Part shown: piece by piece, positions 11,271-22,395 of the stretch
How the letters are laid out: each line of letters opens with the position of its first letter
Numbering within the stretch: position 1 is the first letter of the stretch
NCBI GenBank assembly: GCA_032717465.1
Contig: CM064683.1
Coordinates: forward strand, 41,986,018-42,050,017
Source: Coenobita brevimanus
Taxonomy: Eukaryota; Arthropoda; Malacostraca; Decapoda; Coenobitidae
Direction of reading: 5' to 3'
Length of the DNA: 64,000 nt
Notes under the pieces: model-generated
Told to the model about the DNA's origin: nothing
The model's input: the letters and a program-made list of their open reading frames with translations, nothing else
Databases searched by the model: none
Position numbers and translations under genes: made by a program

Positions 11271-11632
11271 CCCCCCCCAAAAAAAAAGAGGCCCCAAAAA
11301 AAAAGAGGCCCAAAAAAAAGAGGCCCAAAAAAAAAGAGGCCCCCAAAAATGAGGCCCCCAAAAAAAAGAGGCCCAAAAAAAAGAGGCCCCCAAAAAAAGA
11401 GGCCCCAAAAAAAAAGAGGCCCCAAAAAAAAGAGGCCCCAAAAAAAAAGAGGCCCCCAAAAAAGAGGCCCCCCAAAAAAAGAGGCCCAAAAAAAAAAGAG
11501 GCCCAAAAAAAGAGGCCCAAAAAAAAGAGGCCCAAAAAAAAGAGGCCCCCCAAAAAAAGAGGCCCCCAAAAAAAAGAGGCCCAAAAAAAAAGAGGCCCAA
11601 AAAAAAAAAGAGGCCCAAAAAAAAGAGGCCCA
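11271..11632. repeat. A-run/GAGGCC minisatellite
   Basis: About 22 units of 14-18 bp, each A(7-10) followed by GAGGCC and a variable number of C. The unit length varies only in the A and C runs. Every frame stays open through it on both strands, giving Lys/Pro/Arg-rich or Phe/Leu/Gly-rich translations that are artefacts. Confidence 0.95.
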
Positions 11633-12394
11633 TGACGTTGTTTTCATTTTTGGGCAGGCCACCACCAGCCCTTATTAATCTCAGGAACTTTGGTAGTGAA
11701 GGGGTTCATTAAAGCTGTAAATTAGCTAAGCCATCCACTTAGAAAATACTCTCCCTGGCTGAATGAAATCGTCTCAGTGTAGCAATTAAGGACCAAAATG
11801 TCATCGTGGTGAGGTGGTAAATTCAAATTTCTATGCATTATACTTTTTTTTGCTTAAAATCTTTAACTTCCATTCAGTACAAGCCCCAACACTCTGGGGT
11901 AAGTTGTCGCTTAAGGTCAAGCAGGAAGGCACATGAGGGCAAAGGGAGTGTCGCATACATGGGGCAAAAAATTATCATACCGAGTACAATTTCAAACACC
12001 TTAAGGAAACACGATACAAGAGAAAAAGGTTAATAAATACAACAGAAAAACATACATCGCACATAGTGTTAGAAATATATGCGTACACGTAGTTCATAAT
12101 AAGCCTCCAACAAATGTTACTCCCTGAAGGAAGGAATAATGAAGAACTAGCACCAAGCCACAATATGACTATATATATAGCACTAAGGCACAAGGGAGCG
12201 GGGAAAATAATTAAAGGCTTATCAGATGTATGATGCGAAGAGCTGTATAAGTGACAATACTGAAAACAGAAACAGTTGTAGAGTCACTTAGGAAATCAGT
12301 AAGCTGTGGGGGCCGCCATAGTCAGGAATGGAAGGGGAATGCTGAGATGATGTTGAAATGTAGACGAGCAATCAAGAAAAAGGTGACGGATGTA
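11633..12394. other. No gene recognised
   Basis: AT-rich sequence with only short frames, apart from the motif copy at 11700-11800. Confidence 0.6.
11700..11800 (+). repeat. Degenerate ~100-bp interspersed motif, copy 3
   Basis: GGGGTTCATTAAAGCTGTAA, then CTGGCTGAATGAAATCGTCT and AAAATGTCATCG match the family order well. Confidence 0.6.
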
Positions 12395-12566
12395 ATACCG
12401 GACCTGAAGGGATTAATCCCCGGGCTAGACCTCATCAGATCATCTAGCCCTGCTGGGGTTACAAGAGAGCGCTACCCCTCCCAGCACAGCAGCCACCGAG
12501 CGGGGCGCGAACTCGCAACGTCACGATTACGAGCCCAACACCCTACCACTGAGCTACCGCGCTCCC
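12395..12566 (-). mobile_element. tRNA-derived SINE (tRNA-Thr-like head)
   Basis: On the minus strand, from 12566 down, GGGAGCGCGGTAGCTCAGTG starts a tRNA-like head with a perfect A box (TAGCTCAGTGG) and a B box (GAGTTCGCGCC). The anticodon-loop-like CTCGTAA would give CGT (Thr). A tRNA-unrelated body follows, GC-rich, ending near the palindromic CCCGGGGATTAATCCCTT at 12410. Acceptor-stem pairing is not maintained, so this is a SINE rather than a tRNA gene. Confidence 0.75.
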
Positions 12567-14014
12567 CTGTAATACCTGAAACAACAGTGAATATTATGAC
12601 CTTTTAAATCATTTTCTATGAAGAAGCCTATTTTCTTTCTAGTAAATGGCATACAGCAAATTATCAGGTCTCAAATTGCTGAAATGTACCTATTACGAGT
12701 CAGACTGCAAATGTTGGCTACACTTTTTTTACCCTAACCTGGCTCAAATTTTTGTCCCTTCGCGGATTTTTTCGCGTACTTCGGTTGCAGAAGTGAGCAA
12801 CACTACAGCTTTATATCATTTTATAGGACGTTTTCGTGACCAGCATCAAGCTATAGTGTTAGGTCATTGTTCAGCATTCACGTTGGGGCGATGGCGGCGA
12901 CTTAAGGCCAAGTTTCAGTGAAAAGAGTATAAACTTCTCTAGCCCGTTTCATATCCTCAATTTCTCTCTCTCTCTTTTTTTTTTTCTTTTCTTTTTTTTT
13001 ATCAGGCTATCACTAGACGATTTCATACTACTTGCGAAAGATCTCTAATTGAGTGCTAATGAAGGCTGTATCTAATCCCTCAAATTTCGATGTCTCTCCT
13101 CAGTCAGATAAAATCGTCTGAAGCTTGAATAAAAAGTACGTCATCGAACTGCAAAGTTTGTTATGGCGTCTAGATCGACAGTTACTGTTCTCCCCTTGAA
13201 TTATATGACGCATTACACAATTTATTGTTACTACACGTTGACAGTTTATTGTTTCTTCTGCTCATGACAAATGATGTCAAAACACAACAGACTTCCTTTA
13301 GTTAACCCGTGCACAATGAGGGGTTTCCCTCAGCTGAACTGCCCCTTAACATTCCCATCCCGCAACATATAAATTAATAAAAACATCAATAATCTAAACG
13401 TAGTTAACAGGCTACAGATATAATTCTATAACCCCTATCATGCACTTGGGGTTTGCCACAGTTAAATGAAATCATCTGGTGTTAGTTAGAATTATAGTCA
13501 GCCTACTGTATACTGTAATGATGACAATAACTAAACGATACTTGTGACACTGTTTATGTCTGAATTTAATGATATGCATACTTCTCAACACTGAAGTTAA
13601 CTATTTTCACTAAACTAGCCTGAGTTTTGGTACCGTAGTTACTATTAGGAATCTCAATCCTGTTGGTATTATAGTAACGTTCATTTTCGTATCTAGGGGC
13701 AACGTTTTTGTCAAAACTTTCTGATGTTTGTTTTTACTTTTTCCCACAATGACATACGGCACAGGTACAAAGTTTGTTTCCTTTTGATGCCACTATGGCC
13801 ATGGTTATAATGTCCGTTGCCAATTACTGACTTGCTATCTGCGTATAACTTGTGTAACCTACTTAGCCTAGAAGATATTACTAAAATTACAGTATTGTAC
13901 AGCTTTGATTCGAACCAGTTATAATGAACATTGGATATACTTCAGTAATGACTATACTTTCTGTAGCTAACATTTATATATATACAAGTGTTCTGGTTGA
14001 CGTGTATTACATCC
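12567..14014. other. No gene recognised
   Basis: AT-rich non-coding sequence with a pyrimidine run at 12960-13005. A 91-codon open frame at 12646-12921 (plus) shows no known domain. Confidence 0.6.
13050..13150 (+). repeat. Degenerate ~100-bp interspersed motif, copy 4
   Basis: AATGAAGGCTGTATCTAATC, then ATGTCTCTCCTCAGTCAGAT, AAAATCGTCTGAAG and GTACGTCATCG: one of the best preserved copies. A related shorter piece is at 13440-13500. Confidence 0.65.
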
Positions 14015-14275
14015 TCTTGAAAAACTGAGTGAATGGATGCACGACTCATTATTTGACTCGGATGAATTTTCTCCTGAATGATTAAATGGATACACGACTC
14101 ACAGCATTCCGATGAAAGATTCTCCTAAGTAAATGAATACATAATTCATTTCACTGGGAAGTCACTGTGATGAAAGATCCTGATATATGAGTAATGGGAT
14201 GCATGGACCCACTGCACTGGGAAGCCACTGTGATGAAAGTTTCCCCTCACTCAGTGAATGGATGTACCCTACGCC
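14015..14275 (+). repeat. Degenerate tandem repeat, ~60-70 bp x 4
   Basis: GTGAATGGATGCACGACTCA and GAAGYCACTGTGATGAAAG elements recur about four times with drift. Confidence 0.5.
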
Positions 14276-14966
14276 TAGGTGATCATTCTTAAGTTACACT
14301 ATGGCGTTCTTATTTGTTTTTAGATCCTAACCATTCCATTATATTGGGATCATGGTGATGCAGTGCTTGGAATTTTCTGCAGCTTCTCTCCTTGTAGCTT
14401 ATCAAACTTTATTCCATGTCACTGGCTGCGCTGCAGCATACTATTACAAGAAAAACAACAATTTGTGTATACAACGATGAATTATTGTGATACAATATAT
14501 GTGTGGGCACTATAATTAAACCTCTAATTTACTGAAAAGTTATGCCGTGTAACTATCAGGTCTTAAATGCTTCATGAACTTGTTAAGTACTGTAAATGTA
14601 ACCTTAATCCATTAATGATACTAGCAGACGACTTTTTCACCTGACTAAAAGCCAGTCAAGTAATATTTCAAAACTGGCCTGCAGTTACTAGGACAAAACA
14701 CCAATAACAAACTGTGTAAGCCCATATCAGACTGCATGATGTGTTTCTTTATTCAGACTGACCCTTGATGATTGGCACCATCCAACCTGTCAACACTGGA
14801 AAAAAAAAAAAAAAAAAAAAAAAGTATGCTATTGTACCAGAACACAATGGACTGACTGTTATCGAGCCCTGAGTCGGTATACTTCGTAGATTCGGCTCAC
14901 GTAATTACTGCGAGGGGAACTCTTTTACTCTGATCCCTAACAGTGAACCTGCCTTTTTTTTTTTTT
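14276..14966. other. No gene recognised
   Basis: Non-coding; contains a 25-A run (14800-14823) and a T-run (14955-14968). Confidence 0.6.
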
Positions 14967-15350
14967 TTAATGCAAGGAAGAAGGAACCAAAGGCCAGGAG
15001 CCTGCAAACTGTTCCTTCCAAGGGAAAAAAAAAAAAAAATACAAAAGTGCCAAATTCAAGATCCGTTCATTTCGAGATGCCTGGACACACTGGAGATCAC
15101 TGGAGGTAGGAAATACAGACAGAGGGAGACAGTTCCAGAGTTGACCAGTTGCATAAATGAAGGACTGGGAGTAACGGTTAACTCTTGCATTAGAAAGTTG
15201 GACAGAAAAGGGATGAGAGTTTCTTGCTAGATGGGTGCTACGCGCCTGGCGTAGAGGAAGAGGGATGCAATCAGACAGTGCAGAGTAGCACCTGTCTAGT
15301 ATAGTCCCACTGATCACTGGGATGCACAAGCTTCTTCACCGCTGCAACGC
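14967..15350 (-). pseudogene. LINE reverse-transcriptase C-terminal remnant
   Basis: The minus strand from about 15329 reads GTILDRCYSALSDCIPLPLR, ARNSHPFSVQLSNARVNRYS and QSFIYATGQLWNCLPLSVFP. From family knowledge, the RNSHPF--QLSNARVNRYSQSFIP--G-LWN-LP-SVFP pattern is the conserved tail of a LINE polyprotein common in arthropods (CR1/L2-like; clade uncertain). The frame then runs into a poly-Phe stretch from a T-run. The RT catalytic core is absent, so this is a 5'-truncated, decayed copy. Confidence 0.75.
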
Positions 15351-15395
15351 AGTGCTCCTTTGAAGAAGGTTCGGACAGCAGGATGTGCTGTTATG

Positions 15396-15862
15396 GAGCC
15401 ATCCTAGCAGTCGTAAGGGTTAAAATGTAAATAACAAAACACTATGGAATGGTTGTTATTGCGGAAGAACTTTAAATAACTGAGTAAAAGTGGTTTTGAC
15501 AGCCGGATGACTAGGCTAACACCTCACTGTTGTGTTCAGCTGATGCAGCCATCCTAGCAGTCATTAGAGTTAAAATGTAAACATTAAAACACTACGGAAT
15601 GGTTCTTATTGAGGCAGAGCTTTAAATAACTGAGTAAAGGTGGTTTGAACCGCAGGATGACTAGGTTAACACCTCACTGTTGTGTTCAGCTGATGAAGCC
15701 ATGCTACCAGTCGTAAGGGTTAAAACGTAAACATTAAAACACTATGGAATGGTTCTTACTGAGGAAGAACTTTAAACAACTAAGTAAACGTGGTTCGAAC
15801 TACAGGACAACTAGGCCAACCCCTCACTGTTGTGTTCAGCTGATGGAGCCATGCTAGCAGTG
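15396..15862. repeat. 150-bp tandem repeat, 3.1 copies
   Basis: Units start at 15396, 15546, 15696 and 15846 (partial), exactly 150 bp apart, each beginning AGCCATSCTASCAGT and ending CTGTTGTGTTCAGCTGATG. Identity between units is high but not complete. The array ends about 38 bp from the kinase stop codon, so it forms the kinase's 3' flank and perhaps its 3' UTR. Confidence 0.95.
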
Positions 15863-15899
15863 GTGTTGGTAATGAAGACAAAATACACAGCAAGTGTTT

Positions 15900-16658
15900 T
15901 CACTGTGACAGAACATCAATCAGCTGACTAAGAGTGGGTCTGACCACTGGGTTAGGGGACAGGGCATCGTTAACCCAGCTATCCAGTCGAGATGGCATCG
16001 TCAGCTTGGCTTCGCTGAATAATGTACGGGCCACAAACGCCACACTGAACGTATCCGAAGCCGACGAGCTGCTTTCCCCAGCCAGCACCTCAGGGGCAAC
16101 CCAGGGATACTTTTGGGCCTCACGGGGACCCATGGGTTCGTCCAACAGCGGGCTGGAGGCGGTGGTGGCCAGACCGAAGTCGATGACGGTAACTTTTGGT
16201 CCAGCAGCAGTCCGCTGCACACATATGTTGGCACACTTCAGGTCGTTGTGGTAAATATCCAGGTAATTGATCTCGTCAACTATTTTGGCCAACTGTTGAA
16301 GAACTGTCATCAGCGAATGCTGGTTAATTTTCTGGGTGTCGATAGACTGACCGGCGAATTTTGTCAATAAAGATCGGTTTTCCACACATACTCCTACCAA
16401 TTGTTGAACACCATTTACATCTTTAATTTTGCTCAAAACCCTTACCTCTGTAGCCATATCCGTTAAACCGCTGTTACTGTAATTCTTAACAACGTAGCTT
16501 TTATCTTTACCGTTCAGAAGACGGCAGGAACCCTGCGCCCCACTCCCCAAGGCCTTAACACTGTATTTTGCACAAATGTCACTAAAATTCTTCGCAGTGA
16601 CGTTCTTCACTTTAAGGGAGGCACAGAGGCTTCGCACGAACTCCTGGTAAGCGTCCAT
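15900..16658 (-). CDS. Small intronless eukaryotic-type protein kinase
   Basis: A 252-residue single-domain kinase, expected to transfer phosphate from ATP to protein. In order: Gly-rich loop LGSGAQGSC (38-45), ATP-binding Lys58 in YVVKNY, alpha-C Glu71 in ATEVRVL, catalytic loop YHNDLKCANIC with Asp139, Lys141 and Asn144, VIDFGLA with Asp160, APE as WVAPEVLAG (188-190), Asp202 in SSASDTFSVAF and a final RPTLSQLIDVL. Every catalytic residue is present; the HRD arginine is Asn138, so activation-loop control by an RD-type arginine is unlikely. Compared with usual kinase domains (~260-280 residues) it is minimal, with about 30 residues before the Gly loop. No signal peptide or membrane segment is seen. 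I cannot name the subfamily or substrate. The ATG at 16658 fits: it lies about 85 bp from a TATA box and no upstream in-frame extension is needed. Confidence 0.85.
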   Translation of the reverse strand: MDAYQEFVRSLCASLKVKNVTAKNFSDICAKYSVKALGSGAQGSCRLLNGKDKSYVVKNYSNSGLTDMATEVRVLSKIKDVNGVQQLVGVCVENRSLLTKFAGQSIDTQKINQHSLMTVLQQLAKIVDEINYLDIYHNDLKCANICVQRTAAGPKVTVIDFGLATTASSPLLDEPMGPREAQKYPWVAPEVLAGESSSSASDTFSVAFVARTLFSEAKLTMPSRLDSWVNDALSPNPVVRPTLSQLIDVLSQ

Positions 16659-16742
16659 TTTGACAAAGCAAGCAGCACAAACGTTGTGCGTGTTAACCAG
16701 TCGACGCTAACGAAGAAGTGACACGTAAACAACAGATGCCCG

Positions 16743-16751
16743 CTTTTTATA
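16743..16751 (-). promoter_or_regulatory. TATA box of the kinase gene
   Basis: The minus strand reads GGGTATAAAAAGCGG, about 85-93 bp before the kinase ATG, so transcription would start around 16715-16725 with a ~60-nt 5' UTR. Confidence 0.7.
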
Positions 16752-16759
16752 CCCTACGT

Positions 16760-17622
16760 AATAGCAGGTTATTTTTACCGGTGGTCCTTTATTTCACGTA
16801 ATTATGGATTCTAGTTGTCGTCTACATTTCAAAAATAACAGCGTGTTCATATAATGCCTGATATCTAATTAACATTTTATTGTCTTAAATGGTTAAAAAA
16901 AAAAAAAAGTTATATTATTGTCCATAAGGTTCATAACCCAGTGAAATTAACGCATGAGAATGTTCGATTAGATTCAAATTTTTTAAATACGAGTGCAACT
17001 TTACGTGGAGTTTCTGGCAATCTTACATCCCTTAAAAATCTTACCTAGCGACTATTATTGTGGGTTTTATAGTACAAATCAATTATATTTCATGATTAAT
17101 TAGTACGGATCCATGTTCACTTACCTACCGGTATGCAAGTTTACATACTTTACCATAAGGGCGCGGCAACTGCAACTCTTAAATTGTCATCTATAGGTAG
17201 GTAATTTGATTTTTGTATGCAAGTTATTTGTTTAAACTACAAAAAGTGTACGGTATATACACAATTGAGCTCTACAGAGCTCAGTGATATATACATATTA
17301 GAGGGTATTTCAGGAAGCCCCCAGACCTGTTTACCTACTGGACGCAACGATTATACGATCTCGCCGACGGGACGCGTCAGTGCATCAGACGTCCAAATAT
17401 ATTGAAACCTAACGGTCTGGCCTAAAAACAGATCAAAACCAGGCTTATCCTAACGAGGGTTTTGCCCCCCAGGCCCCCTGATTTTAACCATCTAGAACTG
17501 TCACAGTCTTACCTAAAGAGTCCCCACCAGAATCTGAGATCTAACTTATACAATCTAATCTATCCTAACCTAACTTATTCTAACCTACACTACCCTATCC
17601 TAATTAGGTAAAATTATCATCA
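16760..17622. other. Intergenic; CCTAA-like degenerate tract at its end
   Basis: No gene seen. At 17520-17600 CTAATCTATCCTAACCTAAC and similar strings form a degenerate CCTAA tract, reminiscent of the arthropod telomere unit (TTAGG) but too irregular to be telomeric. GCCCCCCAGGCCCCC at 17464 resembles the block at 20083. Confidence 0.5.
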
Positions 17623-18072
17623 TCTAATCCTGTGTCGCACCATGAGGAGCGCAGGAGCCCGGGGCTAGGCAAGCTGGTCCTGTCATTTAAGATGAGTGAC
17701 CAGTCTCTCATCCCTGAGTGGCATTACGTGAGCAATAAACCCCAACCACCCCTTGGAAATAAACCTACATCGGCTCAATGAAATTGGAGCGCCTTAATTA
17801 CCCACTAAACCACTGGATGCCATAATTTGGTTATATAGTTACCACCCAGCATGGTAAATGGTTTCCTGATGTACAGGAAACCACTTGGCTTGTCACTCAG
17901 TGTAAAGGCACCCATAAGCAGAAGGAAGAGGAAAGAATGAAGGAAAGACAGAAAAGGAAGGAAGGAAGACTTAAGAGGAAGGAAGGAAAGGAGGAAGGAA
18001 GAGAGGAAAGAACAGTCATACGAGTGCTGCACTACATGGACTGAGTGGATGGTGAACGCCCCCACCTACCAC
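17623..18072 (+). repeat. Dispersed repeat R1, copy 1
   Basis: Collinear with 39474-39957: GAGCAATAAACCCCAACCAC, CCATAATTTGGTTAYATRGT, CATTTGGCTTGTCACTCAGT-like strings, then a GAAGGAAGGAAAG-rich purine tract and ACGCCCCCACCTACCA. About 450-480 bp; no coding capacity. A short third piece is at 22341-22395. Confidence 0.85.
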
Positions 18073-19420
18073 TCCAAATTATCCAAACCTAAAATCTAAC
18101 TTAGAGGCAGGGGGCTGGAGGGGCTCCCCCACTATATTCCTTTCATTTTAATTTTCATAGTCCAGATTTTCGTATCTCCGAAGGTTACTTCATGCACCGT
18201 GTTGCCGGAAATTTCAGTTTTGCGGCTTTACACCCTTTCCGTAGCACTTTTACTTGATCAGGACCACATTCTAGCAATACATTGTTTGAATTCTGCAATA
18301 GGATGGAGAGCCAGCAATTCTGCATCAAGCTAAGTGAAGAATGTAAGACTATTTAGGAATGCCGTTCTTGTTATAACACTTGAGTGTGTAACTTATCTCG
18401 TTAACAGATCATGGAAAGTGATATGGAAGAGAATATGGTTTGTTTACATCATACCGGTGACTTCAGAAGTATTTGCCTACTGAATACCCAATCTGTTGGT
18501 ATTTACTGCAAGCCATGGAGGACACTGTTACCCATTTACTTGCATGCTATTTTGACTCTATTCTCGTCAAATTATACAGCTTCCCTGTACCTCCTTCTTG
18601 GGTATCTATCTTGCTTTCCATCTCACTATTCTCGTATAACATTTATATTTAATGTGTAGGGATTTCAGTTCAATGGACTAGAAAAAGTATCAGTTAGTGA
18701 CAAGAATAGTCCTCGCTTGTGCCATTTTCTGAAGTTCTTTCACTTTAACTTGATCTAGATGTTTGTCCTTTTGCAGTTTATTTCACGTGGTTGAGTTGCA
18801 GATGATGGCAATACTACGGCTCTACATCCCTTCCACAGCACTACGTGACAAACTCAGCATTCAAGGTGGAGAGATGGCAGCTTTAGTCCAAGTTAAGGTA
18901 CAGATTAGGGTTACAGCAATGTGTTCTCGTTACCTTAGGGATTTTAACTATTTTCATTTTATTCTACATCGGCCAAAAATAACCATTTCTCCACCGTGAA
19001 CACTGAGCTGTAACAGATCAACACTATAATATGGCGCTAGTCATGAAAAGTCCTATGGAATGGACGTACAGCAATATATATCTTATTTTGTCAAATAAGC
19101 TGCAAAAGGGCAATCTAGGGCAGATTAGGTGAAAAGTGTACAGCACCCATTCCTTACCGTACTAGTTTATATCTGTATTTCTTTAGTTAATAATCTCACA
19201 TATCTAGAGCAAACAAAAAAAATAGTACCGGTATCAAAGAGAATGTTGTGGTACGGGCTAAATAAAACGCTGAAAAGCGGTAGAAAGCCTTCTGGTCGTA
19301 TAGAATACGTACTGTATTGAACTCTCCCCCAATAAATAAATATATAAACCCTTACTGTCACAATTCCCGTTTCCCTTGTGTCCTGAACACAAAGGCCTGT
19401 GGCGACCGATGCGTCAAGTG
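18073..19420. other. No gene recognised
   Basis: Only short frames (for example 18411-18659 and 18763-18999, plus strand) with no domain or codon bias that I can support. Confidence 0.55.
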
Positions 19421-19696
19421 CATTAACCGGTCAATTTTTACACGTTGCCCTCATCCGATTTTCGACTTTTCGTTAACATTTTCTAGTAGAACTGGTCATT
19501 CTAAGAATCTTTTCTTCTATGACATTTCTCTCGCAAATTGATAATAAACGAGTTACACGCGATTTACTTCCACCAATCACAATCACAGACGAGCGGGCGC
19601 TCTGTCCGCTCACCCGCTCACATTTGAAAGTTTGTCCCGGAAGACCAAACTTTACACGTACTCCTCATTTTTACACGTTGCCCTCATCCGATTTTT

Positions 19697-19868
19697 TCAT
19701 CCAACCTGAGTGTTTCCTGTTGTTTTTAGTTTGATTCGATCGATTTTGACCGTTTCTATCGCAAGTCGCTAGTTTTTGTTGAACGCCACTAGCGACTTCC
19801 GGTGGAAAGGACCGGTCCAAATCAACAAAAATCACACGAAAAACAACAGAACACACTCAGGTTGGACG
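19697..19868. repeat. Imperfect hairpin within the TTAA element
   Basis: TCCAACCTGAGTGTTTCCTG on the left is matched by CAGAACACACTCAGGTTGGA on the right; the innermost pair is AAGTCGCTAG / CTAGCGACTT around a ~16-nt loop. About 75-80 bp per arm. The ACACGTTGCCCTCATCCGAT string of the outer repeat recurs at 19673. Confidence 0.75.
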
Positions 19869-20082
19869 ACTATTATCACGTGAAACGTATTTTTTTGCGG
19901 TTCTTCCCCCTCCCCCCCAAAGAATACTGGGGGACCTGTGGGAAACCGGGGTGTTGGGTGGGGGAAAAACGCAAAAGCGAGTGATTTCCTACTGGAACTG
20001 TTATCAAAATCAAACGAAAAACACTAAAATCCTTCGGAAGAAAATAATTTTAAGCTTCTTACGGATTTCGTGTTTCCTAACT

Positions 20083-20200
20083 GGGGGGCTTCGCCCTCCA
20101 GACCCCCCAGCCCTGGCCGTGTTTCCTAACTGGGGGCCTTGGCCCCCCAGACCCCCCATGACATTAACCAAACCTCATCAAACCTAACCTAACCGGGTGT
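20083..20200. repeat. Doubled TTCCTAACTGGGGG...CCCCCCAG block and CCTAA-like run
   Basis: GTTTCCTAACTGGGGG followed by a CTTSGCCCYCCAGACCCCCC unit occurs twice (20083, 20120), each a G-run/C-run hairpin, then AAACCTAACCTAACC at 20182. Confidence 0.7.
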
Positions 20201-20784
20201 AAATCAGAAATAATGCATTTACCTAGCAGTTTACAGTTCCTCGTCTGCATCTGAAGAGTCGTCTGTAGCTGTAACGGCAACTGGTGACTGGCAGCAGTGC
20301 AACACTTTCTGATCCTCACGTAAAATGAGACTTTTGCCTTGATTTGGGTGCTTTGTTCCTGTTGAAGGTAAAACACCATGCGATCACACAAAGGCAACAG
20401 TTTTATCTTCTTGCTGGTAGAACTGTGAAATAGCAGTGTAGTAATAAATTTTGCAGTCTTCCCAGTCTATGGTTGGAGACGAACTGACTTTCAAATCTTG
20501 CGAGCCCTAGCATGGGGCATTTGAAATTCTACTTTGTGATTGGCTGATTCATGTGCTACGCATGCGCTTTATCCACCCACACACATAACACGCACCAACG
20601 AACACACACAATTGTCCGACCACGGCAGGGAAAATCTCTACCATAGAAAATAATAAGTGTAATAAATTGCATAACTCATCAACGGTTAAGACGGAAGTGT
20701 CATAGAAGAAAAAATGCTTAGAATTGCGTAAAGTATAAGGTGAGTAAGCCACTTTTGTTGTCAGTGAGTTGGATGTAAGTACGA

Positions 20785-20786
<2 letters not shown>

Positions 20787-20817
<31 letters not shown>
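20787..20817. repeat. (GT)n microsatellite
   Basis: About 15 uninterrupted TG units. Confidence 0.97.
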
Positions 20818-20819
<2 letters not shown>

Positions 20820-20970
20820 GACTCCGGCCATAGGCTTCACAGCCTGCTATCAAGTCCCAGCAGTCCTCCTACATACCATACACATCTACATGTCACCACT
20901 TCGGCGCTAACACCCACCGTCCATATTGAATACATGCTAGGGCTGTCTCATACAGGACTGGTGTATTGGT
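20818..20970 (-). repeat. Dispersed repeat R2, copy 2
   Basis: Reverse complement of the copy at 23757-23912, sharing CACCACTTCGGCGCTAACAC and CAGCCTGCTATCAAG. It lies within the TTAA inverted-repeat element. Confidence 0.8.
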
Positions 20971-21249
20971 ATTAGCGGGGGTATTTTTACGACATGTTGG
21001 CGGGTCTTCTGGTAGATCAGTAAAGCGTGATTTAATGAAATTCAAATCCTTAAACTGTTCCCTGCCCCAGCCGGTAATACCACCTATCTGTGATTGTGAT
21101 TGGCGGAAGTCGCGTGTAACTCGTTTATTATCAATTTGCGAGAGAAATGCCATAGAAGAAAAGATTCTTAGAATGATCAATTCTACTAGAAAATGTTAAC
21201 GAAAAGTCGAAAATCGGATGAGGGCAACGTGTAAAATTTGACCCATTAA

Positions 21250-22340
21250 CCCACGTCTAAGTTAAACCACATGACTTAACAAGACTTCAAAAGTAAGCAG
21301 GCCTATCTCAATATGCGTAACTATACTCATTTTTTTATTTTTATCGAGGCGAAGATGCACTTGACAGACTGGTGATGATTGGCTGAATGCAACATTACTT
21401 CATAATCTAGCATTATTAACTGACAAGTATCTGAGGGGGAAATTTGGGTTAACAAATATTTTTTGGACATGTTGAATTCAATCAATCATCATCAATCTGT
21501 CAAGTGCGACTTCGCCTCCATTAAAAAAAAAAAAAAAAAAAAACGGGGTATAGTCATTTTATGACCAGGGGGAACCGGGTCTCTTCAAGTGGTGACCTAG
21601 TACGGTACTGTCTTTATAGTTTGCCAAATGGGTGTAAATTCGAAATAGCCTACCATGACGGCCACCTACTAAATAACAAAAAGAACGAAGTGTATTGTAT
21701 ATCCACTATTTCAATCCGACTACAATTTTTATGTAATTTGCTACCCTATGTCATGGACCCCTAACGTACAGTACACTATAAAAGCTGAATAGAAACTTGT
21801 GGATAGCAAGAACTTCATCAAACTGATGGTATTAAAATATACAGTAACTACTGTATGCGTCGTTGTACTAAAAACAATCGACTGGTGGCAAAAATGACCT
21901 AACCCTTTCAATAAGATGACGCCCTTCTTTTTCAGCTTAGGACTTTCGATTTGAATGCATTACCTCCCACACTTCCAAGAGGTTTTCCTAAGCTGAATAA
22001 AGTCGTCTGAAGGCAGTCAGAAAATAACACATCGGAGTGGTTGATATCACACTACTGGACAACCCTCCTGCCTAACGAGTTTTACTGTTCATTGTGTTGG
22101 AGAGGTCTGGGCAACTCCACTGCTCCTTATACAAACGCCTTGTCTAGGTCACTATTATAGTATACTATCTCCCCGAAGAATAGTGGAGGGGAAACTAGCT
22201 GCAGGAAGGAAGCTAGCCACCAGTACACTGGACTCAGGCTGAACGTAGATGCGCCTGGGCACTGCCGCTGCCGTTACTGGTACTATATTGGTTAGAAATA
22301 AACGTCGATCTATGCAAAAATAATACAAAATAACATTAAT
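21250..22340. other. No gene recognised
   Basis: Non-coding; an A-run at 21521-21543 and the motif copy at 21930. Confidence 0.6.
21930..22045 (+). repeat. Degenerate ~100-bp interspersed motif, copy 5
   Basis: GGTTTTCCTAAGCTGAATAA, then AGTCGTCTGAAGGCAGTCAG, in family order. Confidence 0.6.
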
Positions 22341-22395
22341 ATCTTAAATGTCAGGACCAACTTGCCTAGCCCCGGACTCCTACGCTCCATATGGG
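22341..22395 (-). repeat. Dispersed repeat R1, short fragment
   Basis: TGTCAGGACCAACTTGCCTA and GCCCCGGACTCCTACGCTCC are the reverse complement of R1 (about 39500-39545). Confidence 0.7.

Larger units (their letters stand above)
19423..21249. mobile_element. TTAA-flanked element with ~160-bp terminal inverted repeats
   Basis: TTAA lies at 19423-19426 and 21246-21249. The inner arms, 19427-19589 and 21087-21245, are reverse complements at high identity: left CCGGTCAATTTTTACACG, right (minus) TGGGTCAAATTTTACACG, both then GTTGCCCTCATCCGATTTTC, and both ending CAATCACAATCACAGA. The 1.8-kb body has no transposase; it holds a second hairpin (19697-19868), a GGGGGCTT block and a dispersed R2 repeat. 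TTAA target use suggests the piggyBac superfamily, but the terminal bases are not a classic CCC. Confidence 0.7.

Noticed and set aside
11222..11678. Long open frames giving Lys/Pro/Arg-rich or Phe/Leu/Gly-rich proteins
   Set aside because: They are translations of the A-run/GAGGCC minisatellite; all frames stay open because the unit has no stop.
15934..16370. Plus-strand frames over the kinase gene
   Set aside because: Antisense shadows of the kinase coding sequence.
17520..17600. Telomeric TTAGG array
   Set aside because: CCTAA-like units are irregular and interrupted by other words; similar runs occur at 20180 and 27119, so they look like dispersed degenerate tracts.
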